48,767 bases of DNA from Micromonospora yasonensis (GCF_026013475.1 NZ_JAPDPH010000029.1:1-48767), one strand, 5' to 3'; positions 15,693-24,579 are shown, counted from the first letter of the stretch. Notes: generated by a model not told the origin, from the letters alone. Numbers and translations: made by a program.

Positions 15693-16649
15693 GTGCGGGC
15701 GGTGTGGCTGCGGGAGTTCGGCGGTCCGGAGGTGCTCGTCCCGGGCCCTGCCCCGGATCCGGTGCCCGGTCTGGGGCAGGTGCTGATCGAGGTGGCGTAC
15801 GCCAACCTGACCTTCGTCGAGACCATGTTCCGGGCGACCGGGTTCGGGCCGTTCGCCAGGTCGCTGCCGCTGATCCCCGGCAACGGCGTGGGCGGCACCA
15901 TCACCGGGATCGGCCCGGGCGTCGACCCGGGGCTGATCGGCCGTCGGGTGGTCACCTCCACCGGCGGCACCGGCGGATACGCCGAGCGCGTGGTGGTCGC
16001 CCACGACGCGCCCCTCCCGGTGCCGGACGGGCTGCCGCTGGACGAGGCGGTCGCGCTGCTCGCCGACGGCCGTACCGCCCTCATGCTGGTCCGGGCGGCC
16101 GGGCTGCGGCCCGGCGAACGGGTCCTGGTCGAGGCGGCCGCCGGCGGGGTGGGCAGCCTGCTGACCCAGCTCGCCACGGCGGCCGGGGCCCGGGTGGTCG
16201 CCGCCGCCGGCGGCCCCCGCAAGGTGGCCCTGCTGCGCGAACGCGGGCTCGACGTGGTGGTCGACTACCGGGAGCCGGACTGGCCCCACCGGGTGCGCGC
16301 CGCCAGCGGCGGGGTCGACGTGGTCTTCGACGGGGTGGGCGGGCCGGTCGCCCGGGCCGCGTTCGGCCTGCTCGACCCGGGCGGCCGGTTGCTCAGCTTC
16401 GGGCTGGCCGGCGGCGCCTGGGCGGACGTGCCCGAGGAGACGGCCGCCGCCCGCGGGGTGACCCTCCTCCGCCCGAACGCCACACCCGGAGAACTGCGCG
16501 CCCGCACCGCACAGGCGCTGGCCGAGGGCGCGGCCGGGCGACTCCGCCCGCTGATCGGGCAGCGCTTCCCGCTGGAACGGGCCGCCGACGCGCATGCCGC
16601 CATGCAGTCCCGCGCGACCGTCGGCAAGACCCTCCTCGACGTCCACTGA
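15693..16649 (+). CDS. Quinone oxidoreductase-like MDR family protein
   Basis: The product is 318 residues of the medium-chain dehydrogenase/reductase superfamily, zinc-free quinone-reductase type. The GroES-like N domain has VWLREFGGPEVL and LIPGNGVGGTI. The Rossmann domain has VLVEAAAGGVGSLLTQLA (AxxGGVG dinucleotide motif), VVAAAGGPRKVALLRERG, VDVVFDGVGG and the C-terminal AADAHAAMQSRATVGKTLLDV. No zinc-binding cysteines are present. NADPH use is expected from the family. GTG 15693 has GGAGGG at 15681-15686. It follows the Lrp gene by 73 bp on the same strand, and could be in its transcript. A CCGCCC-TTGC-GGGCGG hairpin (16650-16665) ends the gene. Confidence 0.85.
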   Translation: MRAVWLREFGGPEVLVPGPAPDPVPGLGQVLIEVAYANLTFVETMFRATGFGPFARSLPLIPGNGVGGTITGIGPGVDPGLIGRRVVTSTGGTGGYAERVVVAHDAPLPVPDGLPLDEAVALLADGRTALMLVRAAGLRPGERVLVEAAAGGVGSLLTQLATAAGARVVAAAGGPRKVALLRERGLDVVVDYREPDWPHRVRAASGGVDVVFDGVGGPVARAAFGLLDPGGRLLSFGLAGGAWADVPEETAAARGVTLLRPNATPGELRARTAQALAEGAAGRLRPLIGQRFPLERAADAHAAMQSRATVGKTLLDVH

Positions 16650-16665
16650 CCGCCCTTGCGGGCGG
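16650..16665. terminator. Short GC hairpin between convergent genes
   Basis: CCGCCC (16650-16655), loop TTGC, GGGCGG (16660-16665), starting directly after the stop of the oxidoreductase gene. The opposing gene ends at 16693. Confidence 0.55.
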
Positions 16666-16692
16666 CGGCGAGGGCGAGGGAACGGCGCGACG

Positions 16693-17796
16693 TCAGAGGT
16701 ACATGCCGGTGCGGTGTTCGGACTGGGACCGGGCCGGCTTGTCGCCCTCGCCGAAGAAGCGCTTGCCGCCGAACTCCCCGTGCAGCCGGTCGTCCAACTC
16801 GTCGGCCAGGCCGGTCATCACCTGCACCGCGAGCATCAGGTGGGTGGCCTGGAAGTTGCGGCCGAAGACCGGGATGGAGGCCCACACGGTGTCGTCGGCA
16901 CAGTAGAGGCGACCGATCGGCATCCGGTTGGTCAGCTCGGACAGCTTCATGTAGAGGCGCTCCGTCGGCTCGACCTCGGTGAGCACCGGGGAGAAGACGT
17001 CCACCAGAGGCGGGTTGTCGCGTACCCGGACGAAGACCATCGCCGAACCGGCCCGGATGTTGATGTCACCGTCGGAGTCGACCTGCAACTGGTCGGACTT
17101 CGACTTGAGCATGGTCGAGACGACCGTACGGACCCGCTCCTCGAGGGCCAGCACGTCGTTCTCGGCGGCCTGCGCGGTGGCCGCGGCGGCCAGCGCCTCG
17201 TCGAGGTCGGTCTCCACGTCGCGGTCCGAGCCGGACTCGCTGCGGGCGGTGCCGAGCGGCTCCACCGGCAGCGGCTCCCCCTCGGCGTCGTGCACCAGGT
17301 AGACCAGGAAGGCGGGGTGCGGGGCGCCGTAGACGTCGCGCAGGGTCCGGGACAGCACCGCCGCCAGCCGGGTGGTCTCCTCGACCGCGCAGTCCAGGCC
17401 GAACTGCTCGCCCGAGCCCTCCACCACGCCGGGCGGGGACCAGCCGAGCGCGATCATGTCCGCCACGGCCGCCCGGTCCAGCCGGTAGCCCTGCGGCAGG
17501 GTGGCGTTGCCGACCGCCCGCGCCGACAGCCGGCCCTCGTCGCCGGCGTCCACGCTGATCGAGTAGACGGCGTCCCCGGTTCCGGAGGCGGTCGGATCGA
17601 GGGTCAGCTCCAGGTGCGCGCCCGTGGGCAGCGCGCGCAGCCGCTCGGCCAGCGCACGAGCGAACTCCCGCCAGGCCTCGGTCACCTTGGCCCGGAGATC
17701 GGCCGTGGTGGGCTCGTCCAGCAGGATCGGCTCGTACTGCTCCGGGGTGCCTCCGCTGGCGGGCTCAGTGGCCGGCGAGGGGTGGTCTGCCGTCAT
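16693..17796 (-). CDS. TY-Chap (YbjN/CesT-like chaperone) family protein
   Basis: The product is 367 residues without signal or membrane segments. The C-terminal half (about 215-345) resembles YbjN/type III secretion chaperone-like folds: QLQVDSDGDINIRAGSAMVFVRVRDNPPLVDVFSPVL, then LYMKLSELTNRMPIGRLYCADDTVWASIPVFGRNF and HLMLAVQVMTGLADELDDRL. The N-terminal half (about 25-170) is the domain that usually precedes TY-Chap in actinobacteria, and an alanine/glutamate-rich helix joins them. These proteins are predicted peptide-binding chaperones linked to ESX or conflict systems; no such genes are adjacent. ATG 17796 has GGAGG at good spacing, and TAGGGT (minus, 17821-17826) fits a -10 element. 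Family placement is by recognition. Confidence 0.65.
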   Translation of the reverse strand: MTADHPSPATEPASGGTPEQYEPILLDEPTTADLRAKVTEAWREFARALAERLRALPTGAHLELTLDPTASGTGDAVYSISVDAGDEGRLSARAVGNATLPQGYRLDRAAVADMIALGWSPPGVVEGSGEQFGLDCAVEETTRLAAVLSRTLRDVYGAPHPAFLVYLVHDAEGEPLPVEPLGTARSESGSDRDVETDLDEALAAAATAQAAENDVLALEERVRTVVSTMLKSKSDQLQVDSDGDINIRAGSAMVFVRVRDNPPLVDVFSPVLTEVEPTERLYMKLSELTNRMPIGRLYCADDTVWASIPVFGRNFQATHLMLAVQVMTGLADELDDRLHGEFGGKRFFGEGDKPARSQSEHRTGMYL

Positions 17797-17897
17797 GATC
17801 GCCTCCGTCCGTCAGGGGCCACCCTACCCACGGACGGTGGGGGTCGAATCACCTCGGGACCGAGATCGGACACCGGGTCGGAGACCGGCGGAGCGGC

Positions 17898-18155
17898 CTA
17901 CTCCGTGGGCGCGGTGCCGTCCAGCTCGACCGGCCAGGAACCGGCCAGCTCGCTGAGCCGCGCGGCCGTCGCGGTGGGGTCCGCCCCCCGCCCCACGGCC
18001 ACCCCGAGGAGGTACGCCGTGACCGGCGCGCCCGGGCGCAGCACCTGGTGGGCCACGTCCTTCGCCAGATCGAGCACGATGGGCACCGACACCTCGGCCG
18101 GGTCCAGCCCCAGCTCGGCGCAGGCTGCCGTGACCCAGTCGTCCATCACCGTCAT
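17898..18155 (-). CDS. DUF6457 protein, coupled to mobA
   Basis: An 85-residue helical protein (MTVMDDWVTAACAELGLDP, then VPIVLDLAKDVAHQVLRPGAPVTAYLLGVAVGRG). This small family is commonly found beside molybdenum cofactor genes. ATG 18155 overlaps the mobA stop (ATGA), so it is translated with mobA. The role is unknown; a helper in cofactor guanylylation or handling is an inference from the gene order only. Confidence 0.78.
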   Translation of the reverse strand: MTVMDDWVTAACAELGLDPAEVSVPIVLDLAKDVAHQVLRPGAPVTAYLLGVAVGRGADPTATAARLSELAGSWPVELDGTAPTE

Positions 18156-18751
18156 CGCGTCCACTCCTCGGCCCGGCGTACGTCCTCGTCAGTGTCGCAG
18201 TCGAACCAGGGCGGCGGCCCGGAGCCCGACCAGGACACCTCCCGCACGGCCGTGCCGGCCAGCAGTCCGCGTACCGAGGCCCCGTCGACCGTGCCACCCC
18301 GCTCGGCCGCGAGCCGGTCGACCGCGGCCCGCAGCGCGGCGACCCGCCACACCCCGCAGAGCTGCTGCCGGCGCCCGGCGTCGTCGACGTAGCAGGCGCC
18401 GTCGGCCGTCGACCCGTCCAGCGCGTGCCGCAGGTCGGCCACCGCCGCCGCGGTCAGCAGCGGCAGGTCGCCGGCGAGCAGGGCGACGGTGGTCGTACCG
18501 GGGTCGAGCAGGGCGAGTCCGGCGGCCGTGGCGGCGACCGGGCCACCGCCGGGCGGCTCCTCCCGGGTCACCCGTACGCCCTCCGGCACCGGGCCGGCCG
18601 GGCCCACCACGATCCGCGTCCCGGCATCGGCGACCGCCGCGAGCACCTGGTGCAGCATCGGACGGCCGCCCACCGGCCGTGCCGGCTTGTCGACCCCGCC
18701 CATCCGGCGGGCCGCGCCACCCGAGAGCACCACCGCCGCGTACGCCGTCAC
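18152..18751 (-). CDS. mobA: Molybdenum cofactor guanylyltransferase
   Basis: MobA transfers GMP from GTP to Mo-molybdopterin. The 199-residue protein begins with the nucleotidyltransferase signature LSGGAARRMGGVDKPARPVG. It continues with GGGPVAATAAGL, the metal-binding LLAGDLPLL and a C-terminal FDCDTDEDVRRA. The usual LAGG is LSGG and the loop is slightly divergent. GTG 18751 is preceded by TACCGT (18758-18763, minus) with a 6-nt gap, indicating a leaderless message. It is divergent from fdhD, whose product acts on the finished bis-MGD cofactor, so the pair fits one function. The stop overlaps the DUF6457 start. Confidence 0.9.
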   Translation of the reverse strand: MTAYAAVVLSGGAARRMGGVDKPARPVGGRPMLHQVLAAVADAGTRIVVGPAGPVPEGVRVTREEPPGGGPVAATAAGLALLDPGTTTVALLAGDLPLLTAAAVADLRHALDGSTADGACYVDDAGRRQQLCGVWRVAALRAAVDRLAAERGGTVDGASVRGLLAGTAVREVSWSGSGPPPWFDCDTDEDVRRAEEWTR

Positions 18752-18923
18752 CCGGCCACGGTAACGCGCCGGCCCGCCCCCGCCCGGACCCGGACTCCCC
18801 GCCCGGACCGCGGGCCAGGGCGGGCCGGATCGGGTAGGGCGGGCCAAGCGGGCCCGGCCAGGCGGGCCGGGTGGCCCGGGCGTCGCCGTGCGGGTGCGCG
18901 GGCTCGCGGGGCAGGATGGCGGG

Positions 18924-19775
18924 ATGGGACGGGCGACTGACCGGCGCGGGGTGCTCCGGATCGACCTCGACGCGGCGACCGACGGGCGCGACCGGGTACG
19001 GCGGCAGGACACCCTGGCGGTGGAAGAGCCGCTGGAGATCCGGGTCGGCCCGGCCGGCCCCGGCCGGCGCAAGCCGCTCGCGGTCACCATGCGCACCCCC
19101 GGCGACGACCTGGACCTGGCGATCGGATTCCTGCTCACCGAGGGGCTGATCCGATCCGCCGACGACGTGCACACCGCCCAGCTCTGCGCCGGGGCGGAGA
19201 CGCCGAACACCTACAACGTGGTCGACGTGGTGCTCGCCCCCGGCGTACCGGAACCCACCACCGACCCGGCCCGCAACTTCTACACGACCAGCTCGTGCGG
19301 GGTGTGCGGCAAGGCGAGCATCGACTCGGTGCGGACCCGATCGCGATTCGCGGTAGGCGACGACCCGCTGCGGGTACCCGCCACGGTGCTCGCCGACCTG
19401 CCGGACCGGCTGCGCGCCGCGCAGCGCGCCTTCGACCGGACCGGGGGTCTGCACGCGGCGGGGCTCTTCTCGGCCGGCGGTGAACTGGTGGTGCTGCGCG
19501 AGGACGTCGGCCGGCACAACGCGGTGGACAAGGTGGTCGGGTGGGCGGTCCGGGAGCGCCGCCTGCCACTGGCCGGGCACGTGCTGCTGGTCTCCGGCCG
19601 GGCCAGCTTCGAGCTGTCGCAGAAGGCGTGGATGGCCGGGGTGCCGTTGCTCGCGGCGGTCTCCGCGCCCAGCACCCTCGCCGTCGAACTGGCCGAGGAG
19701 GCCGGGATGACCCTGGTCGGCTTCCTGCGCGGCCGGACCATGAACGTCTACGCGGGGGCGGAACGCGTCAGCTGA
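18924..19775 (+). CDS. fdhD: Formate dehydrogenase accessory sulfurtransferase FdhD
   Basis: FdhD binds bis-MGD cofactor and passes sulfur from a cysteine desulfurase so that formate dehydrogenase becomes active. The 283-residue protein contains the conserved motif SSCGVCGKAS with the two functional cysteines, plus MRTPGDDLDLAIGFLLTEGL, REDVGRHNAVDKVVGWA and SGRASFELSQKAWMAGVPLL. ATG 18924 is preferred to 18888: CAGGAT at 18912-18917 lies 6 nt upstream, like other leaderless starts here. The 170-bp region shared with mobA holds several imperfect GGCGGGCC repeats (about 18825-18875). No formate dehydrogenase structural gene is in the window. Confidence 0.94.
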   Translation: MGRATDRRGVLRIDLDAATDGRDRVRRQDTLAVEEPLEIRVGPAGPGRRKPLAVTMRTPGDDLDLAIGFLLTEGLIRSADDVHTAQLCAGAETPNTYNVVDVVLAPGVPEPTTDPARNFYTTSSCGVCGKASIDSVRTRSRFAVGDDPLRVPATVLADLPDRLRAAQRAFDRTGGLHAAGLFSAGGELVVLREDVGRHNAVDKVVGWAVRERRLPLAGHVLLVSGRASFELSQKAWMAGVPLLAAVSAPSTLAVELAEEAGMTLVGFLRGRTMNVYAGAERVS

Positions 19776-19852
19776 CCGCCTTCGCCACGTCGGCGATCCA
19801 CCGTCCGATGCGGGCACGGCCGACCGCGCCGGGTGCCGCACCGTCGATCCAT

Positions 19853-20896
19853 TCACCGCCCCGGTCGCCGGCGGCGCCGCCGGCGTAGCACCGCCGAGGT
19901 GCCGACCGCCGGCCAGCCGTCCAGCTCGGACGGGGGCAGGCCGCACCGGAGCAGGTCGTCCAGGAGCAGCGCGAGCGAGTAGTCGGGGCGGGCGGCGAGC
20001 ACCCGTTCCAGGGCCACCGCGGCCAGGGCGCCGTATCCGGCCCGCCAGGCCGCGAAGGCGAGCAGGCTGCCGGGGGCGGCGATCAGCTCCGGCTCGGCCC
20101 GCCGCAGCACGTCGGTCCAGAGGCTGATGTCGGCGTCCCGCCCGTCCGTGCGTTCCCAGGCGTGGTCGCGTACCGGAAGTTGGGTGAGGAGCACGCTCAG
20201 CCAGGCCACCTCGTCGTCGCTCAGCCGCTCGCCGCGCCGGTGCCGGCGGAACGCGGTACGGACGGCCGCCACCCCGGCGGAGCGTACGGAGCGACCGCCG
20301 ACCAACGCGGTCTCGCCCGCGTCCTCCGTGAGGGCGGCCAGCCGGCCACGGGCCCGGACGGTGGCCCGGCGCATGGCCACCCGGACCGGCCCGTCGAGCG
20401 CGGACACCTGGGCGGTCAGCGCGGCCCGGTCGGGCAGGGCGACCTGACCGGCGAAGACGGCCGCCGCGCTGACCTCGCTGGCCCCCGGGTCGTACGGGGT
20501 GCCGTCGGGTGGGCAGCACTCCGGCTCGGTGCAGAGGTACGACCACCAGCGCCCGTCGGTCACCCGGAGCGCGTCGAGGACGAGCAGGCCGGCACGGTCC
20601 AGGGCCTCGCCGACCGCGTCGACCGCCCCGGTCACCCGGCCGGCCGGGCCGTACCCGATCACGGTGGCGGACTCGGTGCCCTGGCGGGCGATCACCTCCG
20701 CCAGGTGCCGGGCGGCCGGCCGGGGGTCGGCACCGGGCTCGGGCAGGTCGCCCCGGGCGGCGAAGACGACCCGGCGACCGCGCAGTGCCACCACGACCAC
20801 GCTGTCGGCGGGGTGGAAGCCGAGCAGGTACGGCACGGCGGCGATGAGGTCGGCGGGCGAGCGGACGGCGAGCCGGGGCTGGTCGGTGGGAGTCAT
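19853..20896 (-). CDS. DUF4192 family protein
   Basis: The 347-residue cytosolic protein carries the actinobacterial DUF4192 pattern: LAVRSPADLIAAVPYLLGFHPADSVVVVALRG at the start, GYGPAGRVTGAVDAVGEAL, a WWSYLCTEPECCPPDGTPYD segment with three cysteines, and FAAWRAGYGALAAVALERVLA near the end. The function of the family is not known. ATG 20896 is chosen from the MTPTDQPRLAVRSPADL beginning; the frame opens further upstream but crosses the DnaA-box-like repeat. No clear ribosome-binding site is visible. The tail is arginine-rich (RRRRRRRPGR). Convergent with fdhD. Confidence 0.82.
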   Translation of the reverse strand: MTPTDQPRLAVRSPADLIAAVPYLLGFHPADSVVVVALRGRRVVFAARGDLPEPGADPRPAARHLAEVIARQGTESATVIGYGPAGRVTGAVDAVGEALDRAGLLVLDALRVTDGRWWSYLCTEPECCPPDGTPYDPGASEVSAAAVFAGQVALPDRAALTAQVSALDGPVRVAMRRATVRARGRLAALTEDAGETALVGGRSVRSAGVAAVRTAFRRHRRGERLSDDEVAWLSVLLTQLPVRDHAWERTDGRDADISLWTDVLRRAEPELIAAPGSLLAFAAWRAGYGALAAVALERVLAARPDYSLALLLDDLLRCGLPPSELDGWPAVGTSAVLRRRRRRRPGR

Positions 20897-20938
20897 ACCG
20901 GGAGCGTGCGGCGACCCCGCCCCACCCCGACAGGCCCT

Positions 20939-20963
20939 GTGGACGACACGCGGGTTGTCCACA
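20939..20963. promoter_or_regulatory. Inverted pair of DnaA-box-like sites
   Basis: TTGTCCACA at 20955-20963 is an exact match to the actinobacterial DnaA box. TGTGGACGA at 20939-20947 is an inverted copy with one mismatch. The arms TGTGGAC and GTCCACA are exact inverted repeats. The pair lies in the 163-bp gap between divergent DUF4192 and fructosamine-kinase-like genes, followed by a small GATAC/GTATC repeat (20964-20978). Confidence 0.6.
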
Positions 20964-21059
20964 GATACGGAGAGTATCGGTGCAGGTGAACGCCGATCGG
21001 TAGCGGCCAAGGACGGCACACGGCTCCCGACCGTCGGTCCCACCGGCTACCTTGCGCTC

Positions 21060-21974
21060 ATGGACCTGGCGTACCTGAGGGCACACCCGGAGCACCTGCC
21101 GACCTTCCTGACCCACCAGCGGATCCGGGAGACGCCGGTCTCCGGCGGGGACATCTGCGCCGCGTCCCGGCTCACCCTCGACGACGGACACTCGGTCTTC
21201 GCCAAGACCTGGCCGGAGCGGGCCGGCCGGCCGGTGCCCGAGGGGTTCTTCTCCACCGAGGCGGCCGGGCTGCGCTGGCTGCGTGACGCGGGCACGGTCG
21301 CCGTGCCGGAGGTGCTGGTGGCGCTTCCGGAGCTGCTGGCGCTCGACTGGGTCGATCCGGGCGAGCCGACCGCCGAGGCGGCCGCGCGGTTCGGCCGCGA
21401 GCTGGCCGGGCTGCACCGGGCCGGCGCGCCCGAGTTCGGCGCCGAGTGGCCCGGCTTCATCGGCGCGCTGCCGCAGGACAACACCCCGGATCCGGGCCCG
21501 TGGTCGGCGTGGTTCGCGCGCCGCCGGCTCCTGCCGTACCTGCGGATGTCGGTGGACGGCGGTGCGCTCACCGCCGCCGAGGCCGGCCCGGTGGAGGAGC
21601 TGATCGACCGGATCGGCGAGTTCGGCGGCGACGAGCCACCGGCCCGGATCCACGGCGACCTCTGGCCGGGCAACCTCCTCTGGGGAGCGGACGACCGGGT
21701 CCGGCTGATCGACCCGGCCGCGCACGGTGGCCACCGGGAGACCGACCTCGCCCAGCTCGCGCTCTTCGGCGGCGCGCCGCACCTGGACCGGATCATGGCC
21801 GCCTACCAGGAGGCATGGCCGCTGGCCGACGGCTGGCGGGAGCGGGTGCCGCTGCACCAGCTCCACCTGCTGCTGGTGCACACCGCCCTGTTCGGCGCGG
21901 CGTACCGGGACGCGGTGGGATCCGCCGCCCGGGCCGCGCTGCGGGGCGCCGGACGCGCTACGGTCGACAGGTGA
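21060..21974 (+). CDS. Fructosamine kinase family protein
   Basis: The 304-residue protein has the kinase-like phosphotransferase fold of fructosamine-3-kinases, which phosphorylate glycated amines and so destabilise them. Visible features are [24 protein letters not shown] (nucleotide-binding strands with the lysine), [16 protein letters not shown], the catalytic loop [12 protein letters not shown] and the metal-binding [26 protein letters not shown] 21060 is set by TACCTT (21048-21053), 6 nt upstream. A GACCG-T-CGGTC palindrome (21029-21039) lies just before that element. The stop overlaps the moaA GTG (GTGA, 21971-21974), so the two are coupled despite unrelated roles. Confidence 0.88.
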   Translation: MDLAYLRAHPEHLPTFLTHQRIRETPVSGGDICAASRLTLDDGHSVFAKTWPERAGRPVPEGFFSTEAAGLRWLRDAGTVAVPEVLVALPELLALDWVDPGEPTAEAAARFGRELAGLHRAGAPEFGAEWPGFIGALPQDNTPDPGPWSAWFARRRLLPYLRMSVDGGALTAAEAGPVEELIDRIGEFGGDEPPARIHGDLWPGNLLWGADDRVRLIDPAAHGGHRETDLAQLALFGGAPHLDRIMAAYQEAWPLADGWRERVPLHQLHLLLVHTALFGAAYRDAVGSAARAALRGAGRATVDR

Positions 21975-22984
21975 CCGCCGCCCCGAAGACCGACGGGGTC
22001 CTCGTCGACCGGTACGGCCGTGTCGCCCGGGACCTGCGGGTCTCGCTGACCGACAAGTGCAACCTGCGCTGCACCTACTGCATGCCGGCGGAGGGGCTGC
22101 CCTGGCTGGCCGGCCCGCAGCTGCTCGGCGACGACGAGATCGTCCGGCTGGTCCGCGTCGCGGTGCAGCGGCTGGGCATCACCGAGGTCCGCTTCACCGG
22201 TGGCGAGCCGCTGATCCGGCCCGGGCTGGTCGGCATCGTGTCGGCGGTGGCCGCGCTGGAGCCCCGGCCCCGGATCTCGCTGACCACCAACGGCCTCGGG
22301 CTGGAACGCCTCGCGCCCGCCCTGCGTGCCGCCGGGCTGGACCGGGTGAACGTCTCGCTGGACACCCTGGACCAGGCCCGATTCGCCAAGCTGACCCGGC
22401 GGGACCGGCTCGCCGACGTGCTCGCCGGGTTGGCCGGCGCGGCGGCGGCCGGGCTGACCCCGGTGAAGATCAACGCGGTGCTGATGCGCGGGGTGAACGA
22501 CGACGAGGCGCCCGCGCTGCTCCGGTTCGCCCTGGCCCACGACTACGAGCTGCGCTTCATCGAGCAGATGCCGCTGGACGCCCAGCACGGCTGGGACCGG
22601 AGCACGATGGTCACCGCCGACGAGATCCTGGCCGCGCTGGGTCGCGAGTTGGCGCTCACCCCCGATCCGGCCGAGCGCGGTGCGGCGCCCGCCGAGACCT
22701 GGCTGGTGGACGGCGGCCCGGCCCGGGTCGGCGTGATCGGCAGCGTGACCCGGCCCTTCTGCGGCGACTGCGACCGCACCCGGCTCACCGCCGACGGGCA
22801 GGTCCGGGCCTGCCTCTTCGCGACCGAGGAGTCCGACCTGCGTGGCGCGCTGCGCGCCGGGGCGGACGACGCCGAGCTGGCTCGCCGCTGGCGTACGGCG
22901 ATGTGGGGCAAGCGGGCCGGGCACGGCATCGACGACCCGACCTTCCTGCAGCCCGCCCGTCCGATGTCGGCGATCGGAGGCTGA
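21971..22984 (+). CDS. moaA: GTP 3',8-cyclase MoaA
   Basis: MoaA is the radical-SAM enzyme that, with MoaC, converts GTP to cPMP in the first step of molybdenum cofactor synthesis. The 337-residue protein has the SAM-cluster motif CNLRCTYC (C30, C34, C37), [21 protein letters not shown] and VSLDTL. The second 4Fe-4S cluster cysteines are at C264, C267 ([10 protein letters not shown]) and C281 (RACLF). It ends in SAIGG; the C-terminal double glycine is needed for activity in the family. GTG 21971 overlaps the upstream stop and has TACGGT 6 nt before it (21959-21964), so it may be transcribed both with the kinase and alone. Confidence 0.96.
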   Translation: MTAAPKTDGVLVDRYGRVARDLRVSLTDKCNLRCTYCMPAEGLPWLAGPQLLGDDEIVRLVRVAVQRLGITEVRFTGGEPLIRPGLVGIVSAVAALEPRPRISLTTNGLGLERLAPALRAAGLDRVNVSLDTLDQARFAKLTRRDRLADVLAGLAGAAAAGLTPVKINAVLMRGVNDDEAPALLRFALAHDYELRFIEQMPLDAQHGWDRSTMVTADEILAALGRELALTPDPAERGAAPAETWLVDGGPARVGVIGSVTRPFCGDCDRTRLTADGQVRACLFATEESDLRGALRAGADDAELARRWRTAMWGKRAGHGIDDPTFLQPARPMSAIGG

Positions 22985-22987
22985 CCG

Positions 22988-23233
22988 ATGCAGCTCACCG
23001 TCCGGTACTTCGCCGGGGCGCGGGCCGCCGCCGGCCGGTCGGAGGAGACCGTGGCCGCCGGCCGGTCGCTCGACGAACTCGTCGACGAGTTGGCCGACCG
23101 GCACGGCGAGCGGCTGGCCGTCGTGCTCAAGGCGGCAAGTTTCCTGGTCGACGGTCTGGCCTGTCACGATCGGCGGGCACCGCTGCCGGCCGGCGTGACG
23201 GTCGACGTGCTGCCGCCGTTCGCCGGCGGCTGA
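22988..23233 (+). CDS. moaD: Molybdopterin synthase small subunit MoaD
   Basis: The 81-residue ubiquitin-like sulfur carrier starts MQLTVRYFAGARAAAG and ends in PPFAGG. The terminal Gly-Gly is the site that becomes a thiocarboxylate. It works with MoaE (33994-34425) to add the dithiolene sulfurs to cPMP. Three bases separate it from the moaA stop, so the pair is an operon. The activating MoeB/MoeZ enzyme is not in the window. Confidence 0.92.
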   Translation: MQLTVRYFAGARAAAGRSEETVAAGRSLDELVDELADRHGERLAVVLKAASFLVDGLACHDRRAPLPAGVTVDVLPPFAGG

Positions 23234-23244
23234 GGGAGGCCCAG

Positions 23245-24525
23245 TTGTTCTCGTTGGTGACGTTCATCGGCTTCGCGCTGGTCGCCATCGTCTTGATCCA
23301 TCTTTACCTGTGGAAGCGGCTGGTGCTGGACACCACCGTCCCCGGGCGCTCGCGGAGGATCGGCGGGTTCGTCGTGCTGGCGCTCGGGCTGCTGATCCCA
23401 GCCACGATGGGCACCAACCGGGCCGGCATCCGCTTCCTCTCCTGGCCCGGCTTCGTGTGGGTCGGCCTGATGTTCTACCTGCTGGTGCTGCTGCTGGTGC
23501 TGGAAGCGCCGACGGCGGTGGCCAGGCTGGTGCTGCGGCGCCGGGTGGCGCTGGCCGAGCCCACCGCGGCGGCCCCCGAGCCGGCCCTGGTCGGTGCCGG
23601 CGACCCAATGGCCGGCGGCACCGACGACCTGGCCGAGCGCCCCGTCGACCCGCCGGCCGCCGCGGCGGCCGGTCAGCCCGACCACGACCCGTCCCGGCGG
23701 TTGCTGCTCGCCCGGGGAGCGGCGATCTTCGCCGGGCTCACCGCCACCGGCATCACCGGGTACGGCGTCCGTACCGCGTTGGGTCCACCGCAGCTGGACC
23801 GCGTCCAGATCCCGCTCGCCAAGCTGCCGCGCAGCATGGACGGCTTGCGGATCGCCACGGTGTCGGACATCCATCTCGGGCCGCTGACCGGCCGTGCGCA
23901 CACCGAGCGGATCGTCTCGATGATCAACCGGCTGGACGCCGACCTGGTGGCGATCGTCGGCGACCTGGTCGACGGCTCGGTGGCCGAGTTGGGCGACCAG
24001 GCCGCACCCCTGCGCGACCTGCGCTCCCGGCACGGCAGCTTCTTCGTCACCGGCAACCACGAGTACTACTCCGGCGTCGAGGACTGGGTCCACGAGGTGG
24101 ACCGGCTCGGCGTACGGGTGCTGCAGAACGAGCGCCAGGAGATCCACGCCCGGGGTGGGGTGCTGGACCTGGCCGGGGTGAACGACGTGACCGCCGCCGG
24201 CACCGGGCTGGCCGCCCCGGCCGACTACGCCGCCGCCCTGGCCGACCGGGACCCGACCCGCCCGGTGGTGCTGCTGGCCCACCAGCCGGTGGCCGCGCAC
24301 GAGGCGGCGAAGTTCGGCGTCGACCTGCAGCTGTCCGGGCACACCCACGGCGGCCAGATAGCGCCGTTCAACCTGCTGGTCCCGCTCCAGCAGCCGGTGG
24401 TCTCCGGTCTCGGCGAGGTGGACGGCACCAAGGTCTACGTAACCAACGGCGCCGGATTCTGGGGTCCGCCGGTCCGGGTGGGCGCCCCGCCACAGGTGAC
24501 CCTGGTGGAGCTGCGTGCCCAATAG
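23245..24525 (+). CDS. Membrane-anchored metallophosphoesterase
   Basis: The 426-residue protein starts with three hydrophobic helices (about 3-23, 44-62, 67-90). An acidic linker, a fourth hydrophobic stretch (about 154-175) and a calcineurin-like phosphoesterase domain follow. All metal ligands are visible: VSDIHLGPL, IVGDLVDG, VTGNHEYY, LLAHQPVA and LSGHTHGGQ. This is the YaeI/YkuE-like branch; the substrate is unknown but may be lipid-linked or extracellular. TTG 23245 is chosen for the GGGAGG at 23234-23239 and because the reading fits directly into the first helix. It lies 11 bp after moaD on the same strand, so it may share that transcript. Confidence 0.88.
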   Translation: MFSLVTFIGFALVAIVLIHLYLWKRLVLDTTVPGRSRRIGGFVVLALGLLIPATMGTNRAGIRFLSWPGFVWVGLMFYLLVLLLVLEAPTAVARLVLRRRVALAEPTAAAPEPALVGAGDPMAGGTDDLAERPVDPPAAAAAGQPDHDPSRRLLLARGAAIFAGLTATGITGYGVRTALGPPQLDRVQIPLAKLPRSMDGLRIATVSDIHLGPLTGRAHTERIVSMINRLDADLVAIVGDLVDGSVAELGDQAAPLRDLRSRHGSFFVTGNHEYYSGVEDWVHEVDRLGVRVLQNERQEIHARGGVLDLAGVNDVTAAGTGLAAPADYAAALADRDPTRPVVLLAHQPVAAHEAAKFGVDLQLSGHTHGGQIAPFNLLVPLQQPVVSGLGEVDGTKVYVTNGAGFWGPPVRVGAPPQVTLVELRAQ

Positions 24526-24565
24526 CGCGCCGGGGCCGCACAGTCCAGCGGCGGATTGCTCAGGT

Positions 24566-24579
24566 CACGCGTACGCGTG
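24566..24579. promoter_or_regulatory. 14-bp palindrome upstream of the EndoQ-UvrD gene
   Basis: CACGCGTACGCGTG is a perfect 14-bp palindrome, about 41-54 bp upstream of the GTG at 24620. The -10-like CAGGAT at 24609-24614 puts transcription start at or near that GTG. The palindrome would lie just upstream of the -35 region, where an activator or repressor could bind. Confidence 0.4.

Noticed and set aside
18189..21881. 1230-codon open frame on the minus strand across mobA, fdhD, DUF4192 and the kinase gene
   Set aside because: It is a frame kept open by high GC, with Arg/Pro/Gly-rich low-complexity translation. It crosses well-supported genes on both strands.
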